From positions 1 through 64,000 of the forward strand of contig NZ_PDWR01000005.1 of the NCBI RefSeq assembly GCF_010211755.1: a stretch of 64,000 nucleotides of DNA. The letters are read 5' to 3'. The position numbers and the translations under genes were made by a program. Of the stretch, positions 16,880 through 28,386 are shown in pieces (within the stretch, counting starts at the first letter, position 1; each line of letters begins with the position of its first letter). The notes beneath the pieces are model-generated. The model saw only the letters and a program-made list of their open reading frames with translations. It made no database searches and was not told where the DNA came from. The stretch comes from Pseudoxanthomonas sangjuensis. Its GTDB lineage: Bacteria > Pseudomonadota > Gammaproteobacteria > Xanthomonadales > Xanthomonadaceae.

Positions 16880-17797
16880 ATGAACAGCGCCGTCGTTCCC
16901 CTGCCGCAAGCCCTCGCCGACCCCGCCCCGCGCGACCCGCGCCGGGTCGAACGCGAGCACGCCAAGCTGGCCAAGCGCCTGCGCCGCCAGGTCGGCCAGG
17001 CCATCGCCGACTACGGCATGATCGAGGACGGCGACAAGGTCATGGTCTGCCTGTCCGGCGGCAAGGACAGCTACACGCTGCTCGACGTGCTGCGGCAATT
17101 GCAGAGGAAGGCGCCGGTGCGCTTCGAGCTGGTCGCGGTCAACCTGGACCAGAAGCAGCCGGGCTTCCCCGAACACGTGCTGCCGGACTACCTGCAATCG
17201 ATCGGCGTGGCGTTCCACGTCATCGAGCAGGACACCTACTCGGTGGTGACGCGCGTGGTGCCGGAAGGCAAGACCATGTGCTCGCTGTGCTCGCGCCTGC
17301 GCCGCGGCGCGCTGTACGCGTACGCGGAGGAGAACGGCTTCACCAAGATCGCGCTGGGCCACCACCGCGACGACATGGTGGCGACGTTCTTCATGAACCT
17401 GTTCCACCACGCCAAGCTGAGCGGCATGCCGCCGAAGCTGCTGTCCGACGACGGCAGGCACGTGGTGATCCGCCCGCTGGCCTACGTGCGCGAGAGCGAC
17501 ATCGTCGAATACGCCGCGGCGAAGCGCTTCCCGATCATCCCGTGCAACCTGTGCGGCAGCCAGGAGAACCTGCAGCGCAAGCAGGTGGGGCTGATGCTGA
17601 AGCAATGGGAAAGGGAATCGCCCGGCCGGATCGAGCAGATCGCCCGCGCGCTGGCCGACGTGCGCCCGTCGCAGCTGGCGGACCCGAAGCTGTTCGACTT
17701 CCTGTCGCTGGGACACCGCGACGGCGCGGCGCGGGCCGATGCGCATGCGTGGCTTTCGGGCGAGGCGCAGGCCGCGCCGGAAGACGACGAAGCCTGA
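16880..17797 (+). CDS. ttcA: tRNA 2-thiocytidine synthetase TtcA
   Basis: The 305-residue enzyme makes 2-thiocytidine at position 32 of certain tRNAs, including arginine tRNAs. Residues 59-64 are the PP-loop SGGKDS that activates the cytosine with ATP. The two Cys pairs C134/C137 (MCSLCS) and C222/C225 (PCNLCG) hold the [4Fe-4S] cluster needed for sulfur transfer. ALGHHRDD is also conserved. The ATG at 16880 matches the usual xanthomonad start (M..AVVPLP); an in-frame ATG four codons earlier overlaps a TACAAT-like promoter element. Confidence 0.96.
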   Translation: MNSAVVPLPQALADPAPRDPRRVEREHAKLAKRLRRQVGQAIADYGMIEDGDKVMVCLSGGKDSYTLLDVLRQLQRKAPVRFELVAVNLDQKQPGFPEHVLPDYLQSIGVAFHVIEQDTYSVVTRVVPEGKTMCSLCSRLRRGALYAYAEENGFTKIALGHHRDDMVATFFMNLFHHAKLSGMPPKLLSDDGRHVVIRPLAYVRESDIVEYAAAKRFPIIPCNLCGSQENLQRKQVGLMLKQWERESPGRIEQIARALADVRPSQLADPKLFDFLSLGHRDGAARADAHAWLSGEAQAAPEDDEA

Positions 17798-17856
17798 TGC
17801 GACGACCTTCTTTCCGTCGCCGTTCCCGCGGTTTTCAACAGTCGAATGGCTGGTCA

Positions 17857-17927
17857 GGCGGGAATCCCGGGGCGTAGGCGCCGCTTCCTTTTCCCCGAAG
17901 CAAAAGCCAGGCCCGTGGATTCCCGCC
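17857..17927. repeat. REP-like inverted repeat (GGCGGGAATCC / GGATTCCCGCC)
   Basis: GGCGGGAATCC at 17857-17867 and GGATTCCCGCC at 17917-17927 are exact inverted copies 49 bases apart, followed by TTCGCTGGAACGAC. This resembles the dispersed GGATTCCCGCCTTCGCGGGAA family found between genes in many proteobacteria. It lies between ttcA and rdgC and may end the ttcA transcript. Confidence 0.65.
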
Positions 17928-17974
17928 TTCGCTGGAACGACGAATAAAACACAACCTCACATTCCGACTCTCCG

Positions 17975-18877
17975 ATGTTCTTCAAGAATCTCACGCTGTT
18001 CCGCTTCCCCACCTCCCTCGACTTCTCGCAACTCGACGAACTCCTCCCCGAAGCCGCGCTCAAGCCGGTCGGCTCGCTGGAACTTTCCTCGCGCGGCTTC
18101 GTCCCGCCGTTCGGCCGCGACGAGGAAGCGCTGTCGCACCGCGTCGGCGACTCGGTCTGGCTGACCGTCGGCGGCGAGGACCGGATCCTGCCGGCGGCGG
18201 TGGTCAACGACCTGCTGGCGAAGAAGCTGGCCGAAATCGAGGAGAAGGAAGGCCGCAAGCCCGGCGGACGCACGCGCAAGCGGCTGAAGGAGGACCTGGT
18301 GCACGAGCTGCTGCCGCGCGCCTTCGTCAAGCCGTCGCGCACCGACGCGCTGCTCGACCTCGGGCACGGCTTCGTCGCAGTCGACACGTCGTCGAAGAAG
18401 ACCGGCGAGAACGTCGTTTCCGAGATCCGCCGCGCGCTCGGCTCGTTCCCGGCGCTGCCGCTGAACGCCGAGGTCGCGCCGCGCTCGATCCTGACCGGCT
18501 GGATCGCCGGCGAACCGCTGCCGGACGGACTGTCGCTCGGCGACGAGTGCGAGCTGAAGGACGCGCTCGACGGCGGCGCGGTGGTCAAGTGCCAGCGCCA
18601 GGAACTGCAGAGCGACGAGATCGCCAAGCACCTCGAGGCCGGCAAGCAGGTGTCGCGGCTGGCGCTGGTGCTGGACGACCACGTTTCCTTCGTCCTCGGC
18701 GAGGACCTGGCGGTGCGCAAGCTGAAGTTCCTCGAGGGCGCGGTCGACCAGCTGGAGAACAGCGAACGCGACGACCTGCGCGCCGAACTCGACGCCCGCT
18801 TCGCGCTGATGAGCGGCGAGGTGAAGCGCCTGTTCGCGGTGCTGGAGAAGGCGCTGAAACTCAGCAAGGCCGACTGA
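17975..18877 (+). CDS. rdgC: Recombination-associated protein RdgC
   Basis: The 300-residue protein matches RdgC over its whole length. It begins MFFKNLTLFRF, contains GFVPPFG and the basic patch GRKPGGRTRKRLKEDL, and ends in a coiled helix RFALMSGEVKRLFAVLEKAL. RdgC forms a toroidal dimer that binds duplex DNA without sequence preference and limits RecA filament formation. The size equals E. coli RdgC (303). The basic patch is the likely DNA contact region. It is 37 bases upstream of the metallopeptidase gene on the same strand. Confidence 0.95.
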   Translation: MFFKNLTLFRFPTSLDFSQLDELLPEAALKPVGSLELSSRGFVPPFGRDEEALSHRVGDSVWLTVGGEDRILPAAVVNDLLAKKLAEIEEKEGRKPGGRTRKRLKEDLVHELLPRAFVKPSRTDALLDLGHGFVAVDTSSKKTGENVVSEIRRALGSFPALPLNAEVAPRSILTGWIAGEPLPDGLSLGDECELKDALDGGAVVKCQRQELQSDEIAKHLEAGKQVSRLALVLDDHVSFVLGEDLAVRKLKFLEGAVDQLENSERDDLRAELDARFALMSGEVKRLFAVLEKALKLSKAD

Positions 18878-18914
18878 TCCCTCCCGCGGCAAGGGGAAGC
18901 GCTACCATTCGCCC

Positions 18915-19703
18915 ATGCCGAGCCTGCTCCGCGACCTCTTCGCTCCGCCCGCGCGCACCGTGGAGCGCGACAGCGTCGAACTCGCGCTGCGCGACGGTTC
19001 CAGCGTCGAGATCCTGCGCGTGCGCGACCCGCGCGCGAAACGCATCAAGCTGAGCATCGACGAACGCGGCGCGCGCCTGACCCTGCCGCAACGTGCCAGC
19101 CTGAAGGCCGGCAACGACTTCCTGCACGCGCACCTGGACTGGCTGGCGCAGCAGGTCGCGCGCATCGGCACGCAGGCGGACGCGCCCGCGCTGGCCCGCG
19201 GCGAAACCGCGTCGTTGCCGCTGCGCGGCGCGCAGGTGCCGCTGCACTGGGGCGAAGGCCGCTTCGCGAAGCTCGATTTCGACGGCGACGGCCTGCGCTT
19301 CAGGCTGCCGGCCCGCGCCGGCGACACGGCGATGCGCCGCGCCCTGCGCGAGTTCTACGAGGCGCAGGCGCGCGCCGACGTCGGCCGCTGGCTGCCGCAT
19401 TACCTGCCGTCGCTGCCGCGCGCGCCGCGGCGGATCCGCTTCAAGGTGCTGTCGTCGCTGTGGGGTTCGCTGGCGCCGGACGCGACGCTGGCGCTGGACC
19501 TGTCGCTGGTGCTGGGCCGGCCGTCGGCGTTCGAGTACGTGCTGGTCCACGAGCTGTGCCACCTGCTCCGCGCCGACCACTCGCCGGCGTTCTGGCGCGA
19601 GGTCGAGCTGCGCTTCCCCGCATGGTGCGACGAGCGCGACTACTTCCACGCCGAAGGCCGGCGCCTGAAGGCCGGTTTGCGCGCGCTGCTTTCGCCCGCG
19701 TAG
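18915..19703 (+). CDS. YgjP-like (DUF45/SprT-type) zinc metallopeptidase
   Basis: The 262-residue protein has an N-terminal beta-rich half with the family signature RAKRIKLSIDERGARLTLP. The C-terminal half carries the HExxH zinc motif (H212-E-L-C-H216), followed by HSPAFWREVELRFP, whose region supplies the third ligand. This is the DUF45/YgjP family, predicted metal-dependent hydrolases related to WLM/SprT peptidases, with unknown substrates. There is no signal peptide, so it is cytoplasmic. It may be co-transcribed with rdgC. Confidence 0.88.
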   Translation: MPSLLRDLFAPPARTVERDSVELALRDGSSVEILRVRDPRAKRIKLSIDERGARLTLPQRASLKAGNDFLHAHLDWLAQQVARIGTQADAPALARGETASLPLRGAQVPLHWGEGRFAKLDFDGDGLRFRLPARAGDTAMRRALREFYEAQARADVGRWLPHYLPSLPRAPRRIRFKVLSSLWGSLAPDATLALDLSLVLGRPSAFEYVLVHELCHLLRADHSPAFWREVELRFPAWCDERDYFHAEGRRLKAGLRALLSPA

Positions 19704-19720
19704 GGGCGCCGGGCCCGCTC

Positions 19721-20575
19721 CTACGGGTTCGCCGAGAGGAAATCGCCGATCGCCGCGGCGACCGCCGCCGGGTCCTCCATGTGCAGGTGGTGGCCGCCGG
19801 GCAGCACGCGCAATTCGCCGCGCGGCAGCAGCCGCGCGCGCGCGCTGCGCAGCGGTTCGGGGAAATAGCTTTGCGGCGGGTCGGCGTAGAGCACCCGCGC
19901 CGGGCATTCGATGGCGGCGACGATGCCGGCGATCTGCGCTTCGCCCATGCGCACCGCGCCGGGCACGGTCAGGCGCTGGTCGGTGCGCCAGACGTAGCCG
20001 CCGTCGACTTCGCGCACGCCGCGCTCGACCAGCAGCCGCGCCGCGGCTTCGCCGAGCCCGTTGACCTGCATCCGCGCGCGCACCGGCGCGTCGAGGTCGG
20101 CGAACACGCGCAGGTTCTTGCCGCGCAACGCGCGCGCCGCGGCCACGCTCTGGCGCAGGCGCGCGGCGGCGTGTTCCGGCGTTTCCGCCAGCGCGCCCAA
20201 TGCCTCTATCGCGACCAGCCCGCCGACCCGCTGCGGCACCGCCGCGGCGATCAGGCTGGCGATGCCGGCGCCCATCGAGTGGCCGAGCAGCGCGAACCGC
20301 GGCCAGCCCAGCGCGTCGGCGACGTCGAGCACCGCGTTGATCGCGACGAACGACGTGTATTCGGCGCCCGGCGACAGGTGCGCGCTGTGGCCGTGGCCGG
20401 GCAGGTCCATCGCGAACAGCTCGATGCCGCCCAGGCGCTCCGCCAGCGGCACGAAGCTCGCCGCGTTGTCGAGCCAGCCGTGCAGGGCGATGACCTTCGG
20501 CGCCGACGGATCGCCGCCGCGCAGGCCGGCGATGCGGCCGAGCGGCAGGTCGACGGTCGATTCGCGCAGCTTCAA
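19721..20575 (-). CDS. Alpha/beta-fold hydrolase
   Basis: The 284-residue enzyme has the [10 protein letters not shown] oxyanion region, the MDLPGHGHS loop, the nucleophile elbow GHSMG (S100), and a late GGHHLHMED that supplies the catalytic His. The Asp is probably in the CPARVLYAD region. This is a soluble esterase/epoxide-hydrolase-like member; the substrate is unknown. The only start that fits is TTG at 20575, which overlaps the hemH stop (TTGA), so translation is presumably coupled to hemH. A later internal start would remove the first strand. Confidence 0.85.
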   Translation of the reverse strand: MKLRESTVDLPLGRIAGLRGGDPSAPKVIALHGWLDNAASFVPLAERLGGIELFAMDLPGHGHSAHLSPGAEYTSFVAINAVLDVADALGWPRFALLGHSMGAGIASLIAAAVPQRVGGLVAIEALGALAETPEHAAARLRQSVAAARALRGKNLRVFADLDAPVRARMQVNGLGEAAARLLVERGVREVDGGYVWRTDQRLTVPGAVRMGEAQIAGIVAAIECPARVLYADPPQSYFPEPLRSARARLLPRGELRVLPGGHHLHMEDPAAVAAAIGDFLSANP

Positions 20576-21540
20576 GCGCCGTCCCCGCGCACGCGCACGC
20601 GCCGCGCCAGCGCGGCCAGCGCGTCGGCATGCGCGGCATCGGCATTGAGGCAGGGGATGTAGCGCAGTTCGCCGCCGAGCCTGGCGAAGCCGCGCGCGTA
20701 GCCCAGCGCGACCTCCTCCAGCGTCTCCAGGCAGTCGACGGCGAAGCCGGGGCAGACCACGTCGACCCGCCTGGCGCCGCGCGCGGCGAGCTTTCGCAGC
20801 GTCGCGTCGGTGGCCGGCTCCAGCCACGCCTCGCGGCCGAAGCGCGACTGGTAGCTCAGCGTCCAGTCGCCGGCGGCCAGGCCGAGCGCGGCGGCGATCG
20901 CCGCGACGCTGGCCTCGCAGCGCCGCGGGTACGGGTCGCCGGCGTCGGCCACGCGCTGCGGCAGGCCGTGGAACGAGAACAGCAGGTGCTCGCCGGCGCC
21001 GTGGCGCGCGCGCCAGTCGCGGATCGACGCCGCGACCGCGGCGATCCAGCCGGCGTCGGCGGAATAGTCGTCGACGAAATGCAGGCGCAGGCCGTCGGCC
21101 TGTTCGCGCACGCGGTCGGCGACCGAGGCGGTGGTGGTGGTCGAGTACTGCGGATACAGCGGCAGCACGACCACGTCGCGCACGCCTTCGTCGCGCATCC
21201 GCGCGAACGCGTCCGCCAGCGCCGGTTCGCCGTAGCGCATCGCGTGCGCGACCCGCCATTGCGGCAGGCGCGCCTGCACCGCCACGGCCAGGCGCTGCGT
21301 ATGCACCGCCAGCGGCGAGCCTTCCGGCAGCCAGACCTGCGCGTATTTCTCCGCCGAACGGCTGCCGCGCAACGGCAGGATCAGTCCGTGCAGCAGCGGC
21401 CACCACAGCAGGCGCGGGATCGGGACCACGCGCGGATCGCCGAGGAATTCGCCCAGGTAGCGGCGCACCGCCTTCGGCGTCGGTTCGGATGGCGTGCCCA
21501 GGTTGACCAGCAGCAGCGCGGTTTCGGGAGTGTCGGGCAT
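20572..21540 (-). CDS. hemH: Ferrochelatase
   Basis: The 322-residue enzyme inserts ferrous iron into protoporphyrin IX in the last step of heme synthesis. The family start [21 protein letters not shown], the [15 protein letters not shown] block, the catalytic His in LFSFHGLP and the closing [15 protein letters not shown] with its Glu are all present. The ATG at 21540 gives the standard N-terminus; an upstream in-frame start would add 15 unconserved residues. It overlaps the alpha/beta-hydrolase gene by four bases. Confidence 0.97.
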   Translation of the reverse strand: MPDTPETALLLVNLGTPSEPTPKAVRRYLGEFLGDPRVVPIPRLLWWPLLHGLILPLRGSRSAEKYAQVWLPEGSPLAVHTQRLAVAVQARLPQWRVAHAMRYGEPALADAFARMRDEGVRDVVVLPLYPQYSTTTTASVADRVREQADGLRLHFVDDYSADAGWIAAVAASIRDWRARHGAGEHLLFSFHGLPQRVADAGDPYPRRCEASVAAIAAALGLAAGDWTLSYQSRFGREAWLEPATDATLRKLAARGARRVDVVCPGFAVDCLETLEEVALGYARGFARLGGELRYIPCLNADAAHADALAALARRVRVRGDGA

Positions 21541-21698
21541 GCCTAATTGTGGCAGATCGGAGTTCCTGCCCCGGTGCGGCGCCACCCGTGCCGCGGCCCT
21601 GCCCGCCGCCGCGGCCGGCCTCAGCGCCGATTCATTGCGGAAGTTCTAGTTTCGGGCGGTTGCAGGCATTCCTGCGTATCGCATCAACGGAGCTTCCG

Positions 21699-22562
21699 AT
21701 GAAATCCCTTTCCCGCCGCGCCGCCGCCGCATTCGCCGCGCTGCTGCTCGCCGCCCCCGCCTTCGCCGGCCAGAAGGAGGACGACCGCGCCCGCAACGCG
21801 GTGCGCGTGCTGCAGGAAATCCAGCGCATCCCCGAGAACGGCATCCCCGACAAGCTGCTCGACGAAGGCCGCGCGATCATCGTCATCCCGGACACGGTCA
21901 AGGCCGGCCTGGTCATCGGCGGCCGCCGCGGCCACGGCCTGATGTCGGTGAAGAACCCCGACGGCGCGTGGTCGCAGCCGGTGTTCGTCAAGCTGACCGG
22001 CGGCAGCATCGGCTTCCAGGCCGGCGTGCAGTCGTCCGACGTGGTGCTGGTGTTCCGCAACGACCGCAGCCTCGACAGCATCGTCAACGGCAAGTTCACC
22101 CTCGGCGCCGATGCCGGCGTCGCTGCCGGCCCGGTCGGGCGCAACGCCGCCGCCGCCACCGACGGCCAGCTGAAGGCCGAGATCTGGTCGTGGTCGCGCG
22201 CGCGCGGCCTGTTCGCCGGCGTCGCCCTCGACGGCGCGGTGCTGCAGATCGACAACGCGGCCAACGTCGCCGCCTACGGCGCCAACGCCACCCCGCGCGC
22301 GATCTTCGAAAGCCGCGCCGGCGAGCCGTCCGATGCCGTGGTCGCGTTCCGCGACGAGCTGGAGGAAGCCGCCGCCGTGGCCCGCGCCAACCGTGGCGGT
22401 GGCGCCAGCGCGCCGCGCCCGGTGGTCAGCGCCGGCGCCCCGGTCGCCTCGCCGCAGCCGGCGCCCCCGGTTTCCGCCCCGGCCGAGACCCAGCCGACGC
22501 AAGGCTTCCAGCCGGTCGACGACGGCGGCGTGAAGACCGAACCGCTCGATGGCACGCCGTAA
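21699..22562 (+). CDS. Secreted SYLF (Ysc84-type) lipid-binding domain protein
   Basis: The 287-residue protein has a signal peptide (residues 1-23, ending APAFA|GQ). A SYLF domain follows, with GRAIIVIPDTVKAGLVIGGRRGHG, GSIGFQAGVQSSDVVLVF and a late SRARGLFAGVALDGAVL. Eukaryotic SYLF domains bind phosphoinositides; the bacterial ones are periplasmic and of unclear role. The C-terminal 70 residues are an Ala/Pro-rich tail of low complexity. The start follows GGAGC. It is read toward tatA with a 64-base gap. Confidence 0.88.
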   Translation: MKSLSRRAAAAFAALLLAAPAFAGQKEDDRARNAVRVLQEIQRIPENGIPDKLLDEGRAIIVIPDTVKAGLVIGGRRGHGLMSVKNPDGAWSQPVFVKLTGGSIGFQAGVQSSDVVLVFRNDRSLDSIVNGKFTLGADAGVAAGPVGRNAAAATDGQLKAEIWSWSRARGLFAGVALDGAVLQIDNAANVAAYGANATPRAIFESRAGEPSDAVVAFRDELEEAAAVARANRGGGASAPRPVVSAGAPVASPQPAPPVSAPAETQPTQGFQPVDDGGVKTEPLDGTP

Positions 22563-22626
22563 CCGCGCCGCATCCTGCGTTCGCGTTATCCTTGTCGTTC
22601 CCCAACGACGCAATGGCACCTGAATC

Positions 22627-22851
22627 ATGGGCAGTTTCAGCATCTGGCACTGGCTGATCGTTCTGCTGATCGTGTTGCTGATCTTCGGCACCAAGCGCCT
22701 GCGCAACGTCGGCAAGGACCTCGGCGAGGCGGTGCACGAGTTCAAGAAGGGCGTGGGCGGCAAGGAAGACGACAAGCCCGGCCAGCTCAGCGACCAGTCG
22801 CGCAGCGACGCGACCAGCGAGTCGAAGGAAAACGACCGCAACGCGCAGTGA
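22627..22851 (+). CDS. tatA: Sec-independent translocase subunit TatA
   Basis: The 74-residue protein has the TatA layout. It has one N-terminal membrane helix with the short [15 protein letters not shown], the FGTKRL(R)NVGKDLGEA amphipathic hinge, and a hydrophilic tail rich in Lys, Asp and Ser. TatA oligomers form the pore for folded twin-arginine substrates. It is the first gene of the tatABC unit, followed by tatB after 66 bases that contain a GACGGGGAGGG stretch. Confidence 0.95.
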   Translation: MGSFSIWHWLIVLLIVLLIFGTKRLRNVGKDLGEAVHEFKKGVGGKEDDKPGQLSDQSRSDATSESKENDRNAQ

Positions 22852-22917
22852 GCGCTTGCGCGCAACGCCCTCCCTTCCCGACCCTCCCCTTGACGGGGAG
22901 GGCCTGAACCTTCCGCC

Positions 22918-23451
22918 ATGTTCGACATCGGCTTCACCGAACTGCTGGTCATCGCCGTGGTGGCGCTGGTCGTGCTCGGCCCCGAGCGCCTGCCCAAGGC
23001 CGCGCGCTTCGCCGGCCTGTGGGTGCGCCGCGCGCGCGCGCAGTGGGATTCGGTGAAGGGCGAACTGGAACGCGAACTGGCCGCCGAGGAGCTCAAGCGC
23101 AGCCTGCGCCAGGCGCAGGACGCGGTGCGCGAGGCCGGGCAGGCGGTGCAGGAAAGCGGCGAGGCGCTGCGGCGCGATGTCGAGCAGGCACGCAAGGCGG
23201 TGGACGAAACCGCCGGGATCAACCCCGGCGAAACGCCTTCCGATCCGGATGCAGCCGTACGTCCCGAGCGCAGCGACGAAGTCCCGGAATCGACGGACCG
23301 TCCTTCGACCCCGGCCCCGCAGGATTGCGCCGAGGACGAACGGCATGCGGAAAGCCTGTCGCCCGAAGCGGACGCAGGCGAACCGGATGCTGCCGGGTCC
23401 GATCCGCAGGCCGAGCTGTTTCCGCCGCCAGCGAAGAGCAAGACCCGATGA
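22918..23451 (+). CDS. tatB: Sec-independent translocase subunit TatB
   Basis: The 177-residue protein starts [26 protein letters not shown], the diagnostic TatB helix with Glu8 and the GPERLP hinge. A charged amphipathic helix and a long Glu/Asp/Pro-rich tail follow. TatB pairs with TatC to recognise twin-arginine signal peptides. Its last four bases overlap the tatC start (ATGA), so the two are translationally coupled. Confidence 0.96.
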   Translation: MFDIGFTELLVIAVVALVVLGPERLPKAARFAGLWVRRARAQWDSVKGELERELAAEELKRSLRQAQDAVREAGQAVQESGEALRRDVEQARKAVDETAGINPGETPSDPDAAVRPERSDEVPESTDRPSTPAPQDCAEDERHAESLSPEADAGEPDAAGSDPQAELFPPPAKSKTR

Positions 23452-24200
23452 ACGCGCCGCACGCGGACGACGGCGCCGAGGGCAGCCTGATCGAACACCT
23501 GATCGAATTGCGCACGCGGCTGGTGCGCGCGCTGCTCGGCGTCGGCGTGGCGCTGCTGGCGCTGCTGCCGTTCACCCGCCGCCTGTACGACTGGCTGGCC
23601 GCGCCGCTGGTCGCGCGCCTGCCGGAAGGCCAGCACTTCATCGCGCTCAATCCCGCCGGCGCGTTCTTCGCGCCGCTGAAGCTGACCTGCTTCGTCGCCC
23701 TGTTCGCCGCCGCGCCGTGGGTGCTGTACCAGGCCTGGGCCTTCGTCGCGCCGGGCCTGTACCAGCGCGAGAAGAAACTGGCCAAGCCGCTGCTGTTCTC
23801 GGCGGTGGCGCTGTTCTACGCCGGCTGCGCCTTCGCCTACTTCGTCGTGCTGCCGTCGGTGTTCAACTTCCTGGTGAAGTTCAGCCCGGCGGCGGTGGCG
23901 ATCACCCCCGACGCCAACACCTACCTCGACTTCGTCGTGCTGATCTTCTTCGCGTTCGGCGCCAGCTTCGAACTGCCGGTGGCGCTGGTGATCCTGGTGC
24001 TGCTGGGCTGGGTGACGCCGAAGCAGCTGGCCGAGGCGCGCGGCTATGCGATCGTCGGCATCTTCGTGCTGGCCGCGGTGATCACCCCGCCGGACGTGGT
24101 CTCGCAACTGCTGCTCGCGCTGCCGATGTGCGGGCTGTACGAGCTCGGCATCCTCGCCGCGAAATGGGTGGCGCCGAAAGAGGCCCGCAGCGCCGACTGA
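23448..24200 (+). CDS. tatC: Sec-independent translocase subunit TatC
   Basis: The 250-residue protein has six membrane helices and the conserved N-terminal [12 protein letters not shown], the first cytoplasmic loop [14 protein letters not shown] with the receptor Glu, and the late [16 protein letters not shown]. This is the twin-arginine signal receptor core in the inner membrane. The start codon lies inside the tatB stop. The downstream 78 bases before the MerR-type gene contain that gene's promoter rather than a terminator. Confidence 0.97.
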   Translation: MNAPHADDGAEGSLIEHLIELRTRLVRALLGVGVALLALLPFTRRLYDWLAAPLVARLPEGQHFIALNPAGAFFAPLKLTCFVALFAAAPWVLYQAWAFVAPGLYQREKKLAKPLLFSAVALFYAGCAFAYFVVLPSVFNFLVKFSPAAVAITPDANTYLDFVVLIFFAFGASFELPVALVILVLLGWVTPKQLAEARGYAIVGIFVLAAVITPPDVVSQLLLALPMCGLYELGILAAKWVAPKEARSAD

Positions 24201-24218
24201 GCGGCCGGTCGGACGCGC

Positions 24219-24250
24219 TTGACTCTGGACCTTGCTCCAGAGTCCATACT
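24219..24250 (+). promoter_or_regulatory. MerR-type promoter/operator
   Basis: TTGACT (24219-24224) and CATACT (24245-24250) are separated by 20 bases instead of 17. The spacer region carries the dyad ACTCTGGA (24222-24229) / TCCAGAGT (24236-24243). An over-long spacer with an internal palindrome is the hallmark of promoters that a MerR-family regulator untwists when it binds metal. It should drive the regulator and ATPase genes that follow. Confidence 0.8.
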
Positions 24251-24278
24251 GTGCGCAGTCCCCTCCGGAGCACGATCC

Positions 24279-24673
24279 ATGAAGATCGGCGAACTGTCCC
24301 GGCGCTCCGGCGTCGGCATCGATGCCATCCGCTTCTACGAGCGCGAAGCGCTGCTGCCGCCGGCGGCGCGGCGCGAATCCGGCTACCGCGACTATCGCGC
24401 CGACGACCTCGACCGCCTGCATTTCATCCGCCGCGCGAAGGCGCTGGGCTTCAACCTCGGCGAGATCCGCGAGCTGATGTCGCTGAGCCGGCGCGCCGAC
24501 GACGACATGGCCGCGGTGCGCGCCGCAGCCGCGGAGAAGCTGGCCGATGTCGAGGCGAAGATGGCCGAGCTGGCACGCATCCGCGACGCCCTGGCCGGCC
24601 TGGTCGAGGCCTGCCCCGGCCACGGCCCGCTGGCGCATTGCCCCATCGTCGGCGCGCTGGCGGGGGACGCCGC

Positions 24674-24677
<4 letters not shown>
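24279..24677 (+). CDS. CueR-like MerR-family metal-responsive regulator
   Basis: The 132-residue regulator has the MerR winged-helix start [23 protein letters not shown] (in two parts) and the wing [25 protein letters not shown] dimerisation helix and a C-terminal metal loop with C112 and C121 ([11 protein letters not shown]) follow. The Cys pair, the lack of an N-terminal-side Cys near residue 77-79 as in divalent-metal sensors, and the linked copper ATPase argue for a monovalent copper sensor. The loop is one residue longer than in E. coli CueR. The gene overlaps copA by four bases. Confidence 0.87.
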
Positions 24678-27067
<2,390 letters not shown>

Positions 27068-27070
27068 CTG

Positions 27071-27133
27071 GCTGTTGGTTGTTGGTTGTTGGCTGATCGT
27101 GATTTGCAGCGTCGAGCTTGCTCGGCGCTGCAA
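27071..27133. repeat. TTGGTTG direct repeats and hairpin after copA
   Basis: TGTTGGTTGTTGGTTGTTGG at about 27073-27092 is a short tandem repeat. It is followed by a 13-pair hairpin (TTGCAGCG-T-CGAGC at 27104-27117 with GCTCG-G-CGCTGCAA at 27120-27133, loop TT). There is no T-run, but the stem is strong enough to mark the end of the copA transcript. Confidence 0.55.
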
Positions 27134-27198
27134 GGACCAGGCGATGACGGAACCACTTTCAGATCGGCGAAGTCGTCCGGACTACATCCCTGCAGTCA

Positions 27199-27414
27199 TT
27201 ACTCGCCCGGCCTGGCTTTCAGATACCTGCGCCATGCACGAATGGAAACAAGCAGCAAGGCGAAGGAAACAATCACGTGAATGATCGTATATGGCCCCGC
27301 GTGCAATATCCGATCTGCAAGGATGAAAGCCGAGTATAGAAACAGGCACACCCATCCGATTGCGGCAATCAAATGCATTGCCGTCCGCAGTTTATCCTGA
27401 GTATCGTTGCTCAC
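27199..27414 (-). CDS. Small two-helix membrane protein
   Basis: The 71-residue product has two hydrophobic helices (about residues 13-32 and 42-59), a short loop DRILHAGPYTI and a basic C-terminus. Its family is unknown. The GTG at 27414 is chosen because GGGGAATGAATC precedes it. The region is visibly more AT-rich than its neighbours, as with the minus-strand gene at 6618-7097, which may mean recent arrival. Confidence 0.55.
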   Translation of the reverse strand: MSNDTQDKLRTAMHLIAAIGWVCLFLYSAFILADRILHAGPYTIIHVIVSFALLLVSIRAWRRYLKARPGE

Positions 27415-27481
27415 GATTCATTCCCCGCTTCGGACCTTCCGGCACATTCCCCGGCTTCACGTGGAAACCGGCTCGCCGGAT

Positions 27482-28360
27482 TCAGACCTCGATCTGCGTC
27501 GGCGGCAGCGGCGGCGCGGCGCTGCCGGCATCGCGCAGCAGCTGCTTCCACGCGAAGTACGCGGTGCCGGCCAGCAGCGGCATCAGCACCGCCATCAGCA
27601 GCAGGTTCATCAGCAACACCGCCGCGCTCGGGCCGAGCAGCAGTTGCACGACCAGCGCGATCAGTTGCGCCGCGAAACCGATCGCCAGCAGCGACACGAA
27701 CAGCAGCAGCAGGTACACCGCCATCGCCGGCAGGTTGCGCAGGCCGGCGCGCAGGCTGTCGCGCATCGCCGCCAGGCCCGGTTTGCCGCCGAACGCGATC
27801 TGCGGCACGGCGATGAAGATCAGCAACGCCACCACGACCGCCAGCGCCAGCGCCAGCAGCAGGCACAGCAGCGCGCCGCCGACCGGCAGGCCGTTCAGCA
27901 GGGCGGGATCGGGCTGGCCGCCGGCCTGCTGCGTGGCGCGCATCTGTTCGGCGACTTCGGCGAAGCGCTGCAGCGACTCCGGCCCGATCAGCGCCAGGAA
28001 CGCCACGCCCAGCACGATGCCTGCCGCGGCCTGCGGCAGCAGCGTCGCCAGCAGGCTGCCGGTGCGGCCCAGCTGCAGGCCGGCGAACAGGTGCGCCGGC
28101 AACGCCGGGCGGCCCTCGTCGACCTCGCGCACCGCCCACAGCAGGCCGGCGAACAGGAACGGTCCGAGCAGGGCCAGCGCCAGCTGCAGGGCCAGGCCCA
28201 GGGTCGGGTCGAGCGATGCGCCGAGCAGCACCAGCAGCGACAGCGCGCCCCAGGTCAGCCCGAGCAGGCCCAGTCCCAGCGGCTGGCGGCGCAGCAGGGC
28301 GAAGGCGTCGAGCAGCCATTGCGCGCCGGCGCTGGCCGGTACCTTGTTGATATTCGGCAT
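27482..28360 (-). CDS. Polytopic membrane protein (BPSS1780-like)
   Basis: The 292-residue protein has about six to seven membrane helices and begins MPNINKVPASAGAQWLLDAF, the signature of a group of uncharacterised inner-membrane proteins labelled BPSS1780 family. The sequence is Leu/Ala-rich with few polar residues inside helices and no transport or enzyme motif. The ATG at 28360 fits the family start. It lies 26 bases downstream of the amidotransferase gene on the same strand and is probably co-transcribed with it. Confidence 0.75.
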   Translation of the reverse strand: MPNINKVPASAGAQWLLDAFALLRRQPLGLGLLGLTWGALSLLVLLGASLDPTLGLALQLALALLGPFLFAGLLWAVREVDEGRPALPAHLFAGLQLGRTGSLLATLLPQAAAGIVLGVAFLALIGPESLQRFAEVAEQMRATQQAGGQPDPALLNGLPVGGALLCLLLALALAVVVALLIFIAVPQIAFGGKPGLAAMRDSLRAGLRNLPAMAVYLLLLFVSLLAIGFAAQLIALVVQLLLGPSAAVLLMNLLLMAVLMPLLAGTAYFAWKQLLRDAGSAAPPLPPTQIEV

Positions 28361-28386
28361 CGAAGGAAGCTTCGGTTGGTGGGGGA

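Noticed and set aside
23177-24673. Upstream extension of the copA frame through tatB and tatC
   Set aside because: The extension is out of frame with tatB and tatC and Arg-rich; copA is well started by the ATG at 24674 that overlaps the regulator stop.
27071-27095. Possible CRISPR-like short repeats after copA
   Set aside because: The units are about 7 bases with no spacers and no cas genes nearby; this is a simple sequence repeat.
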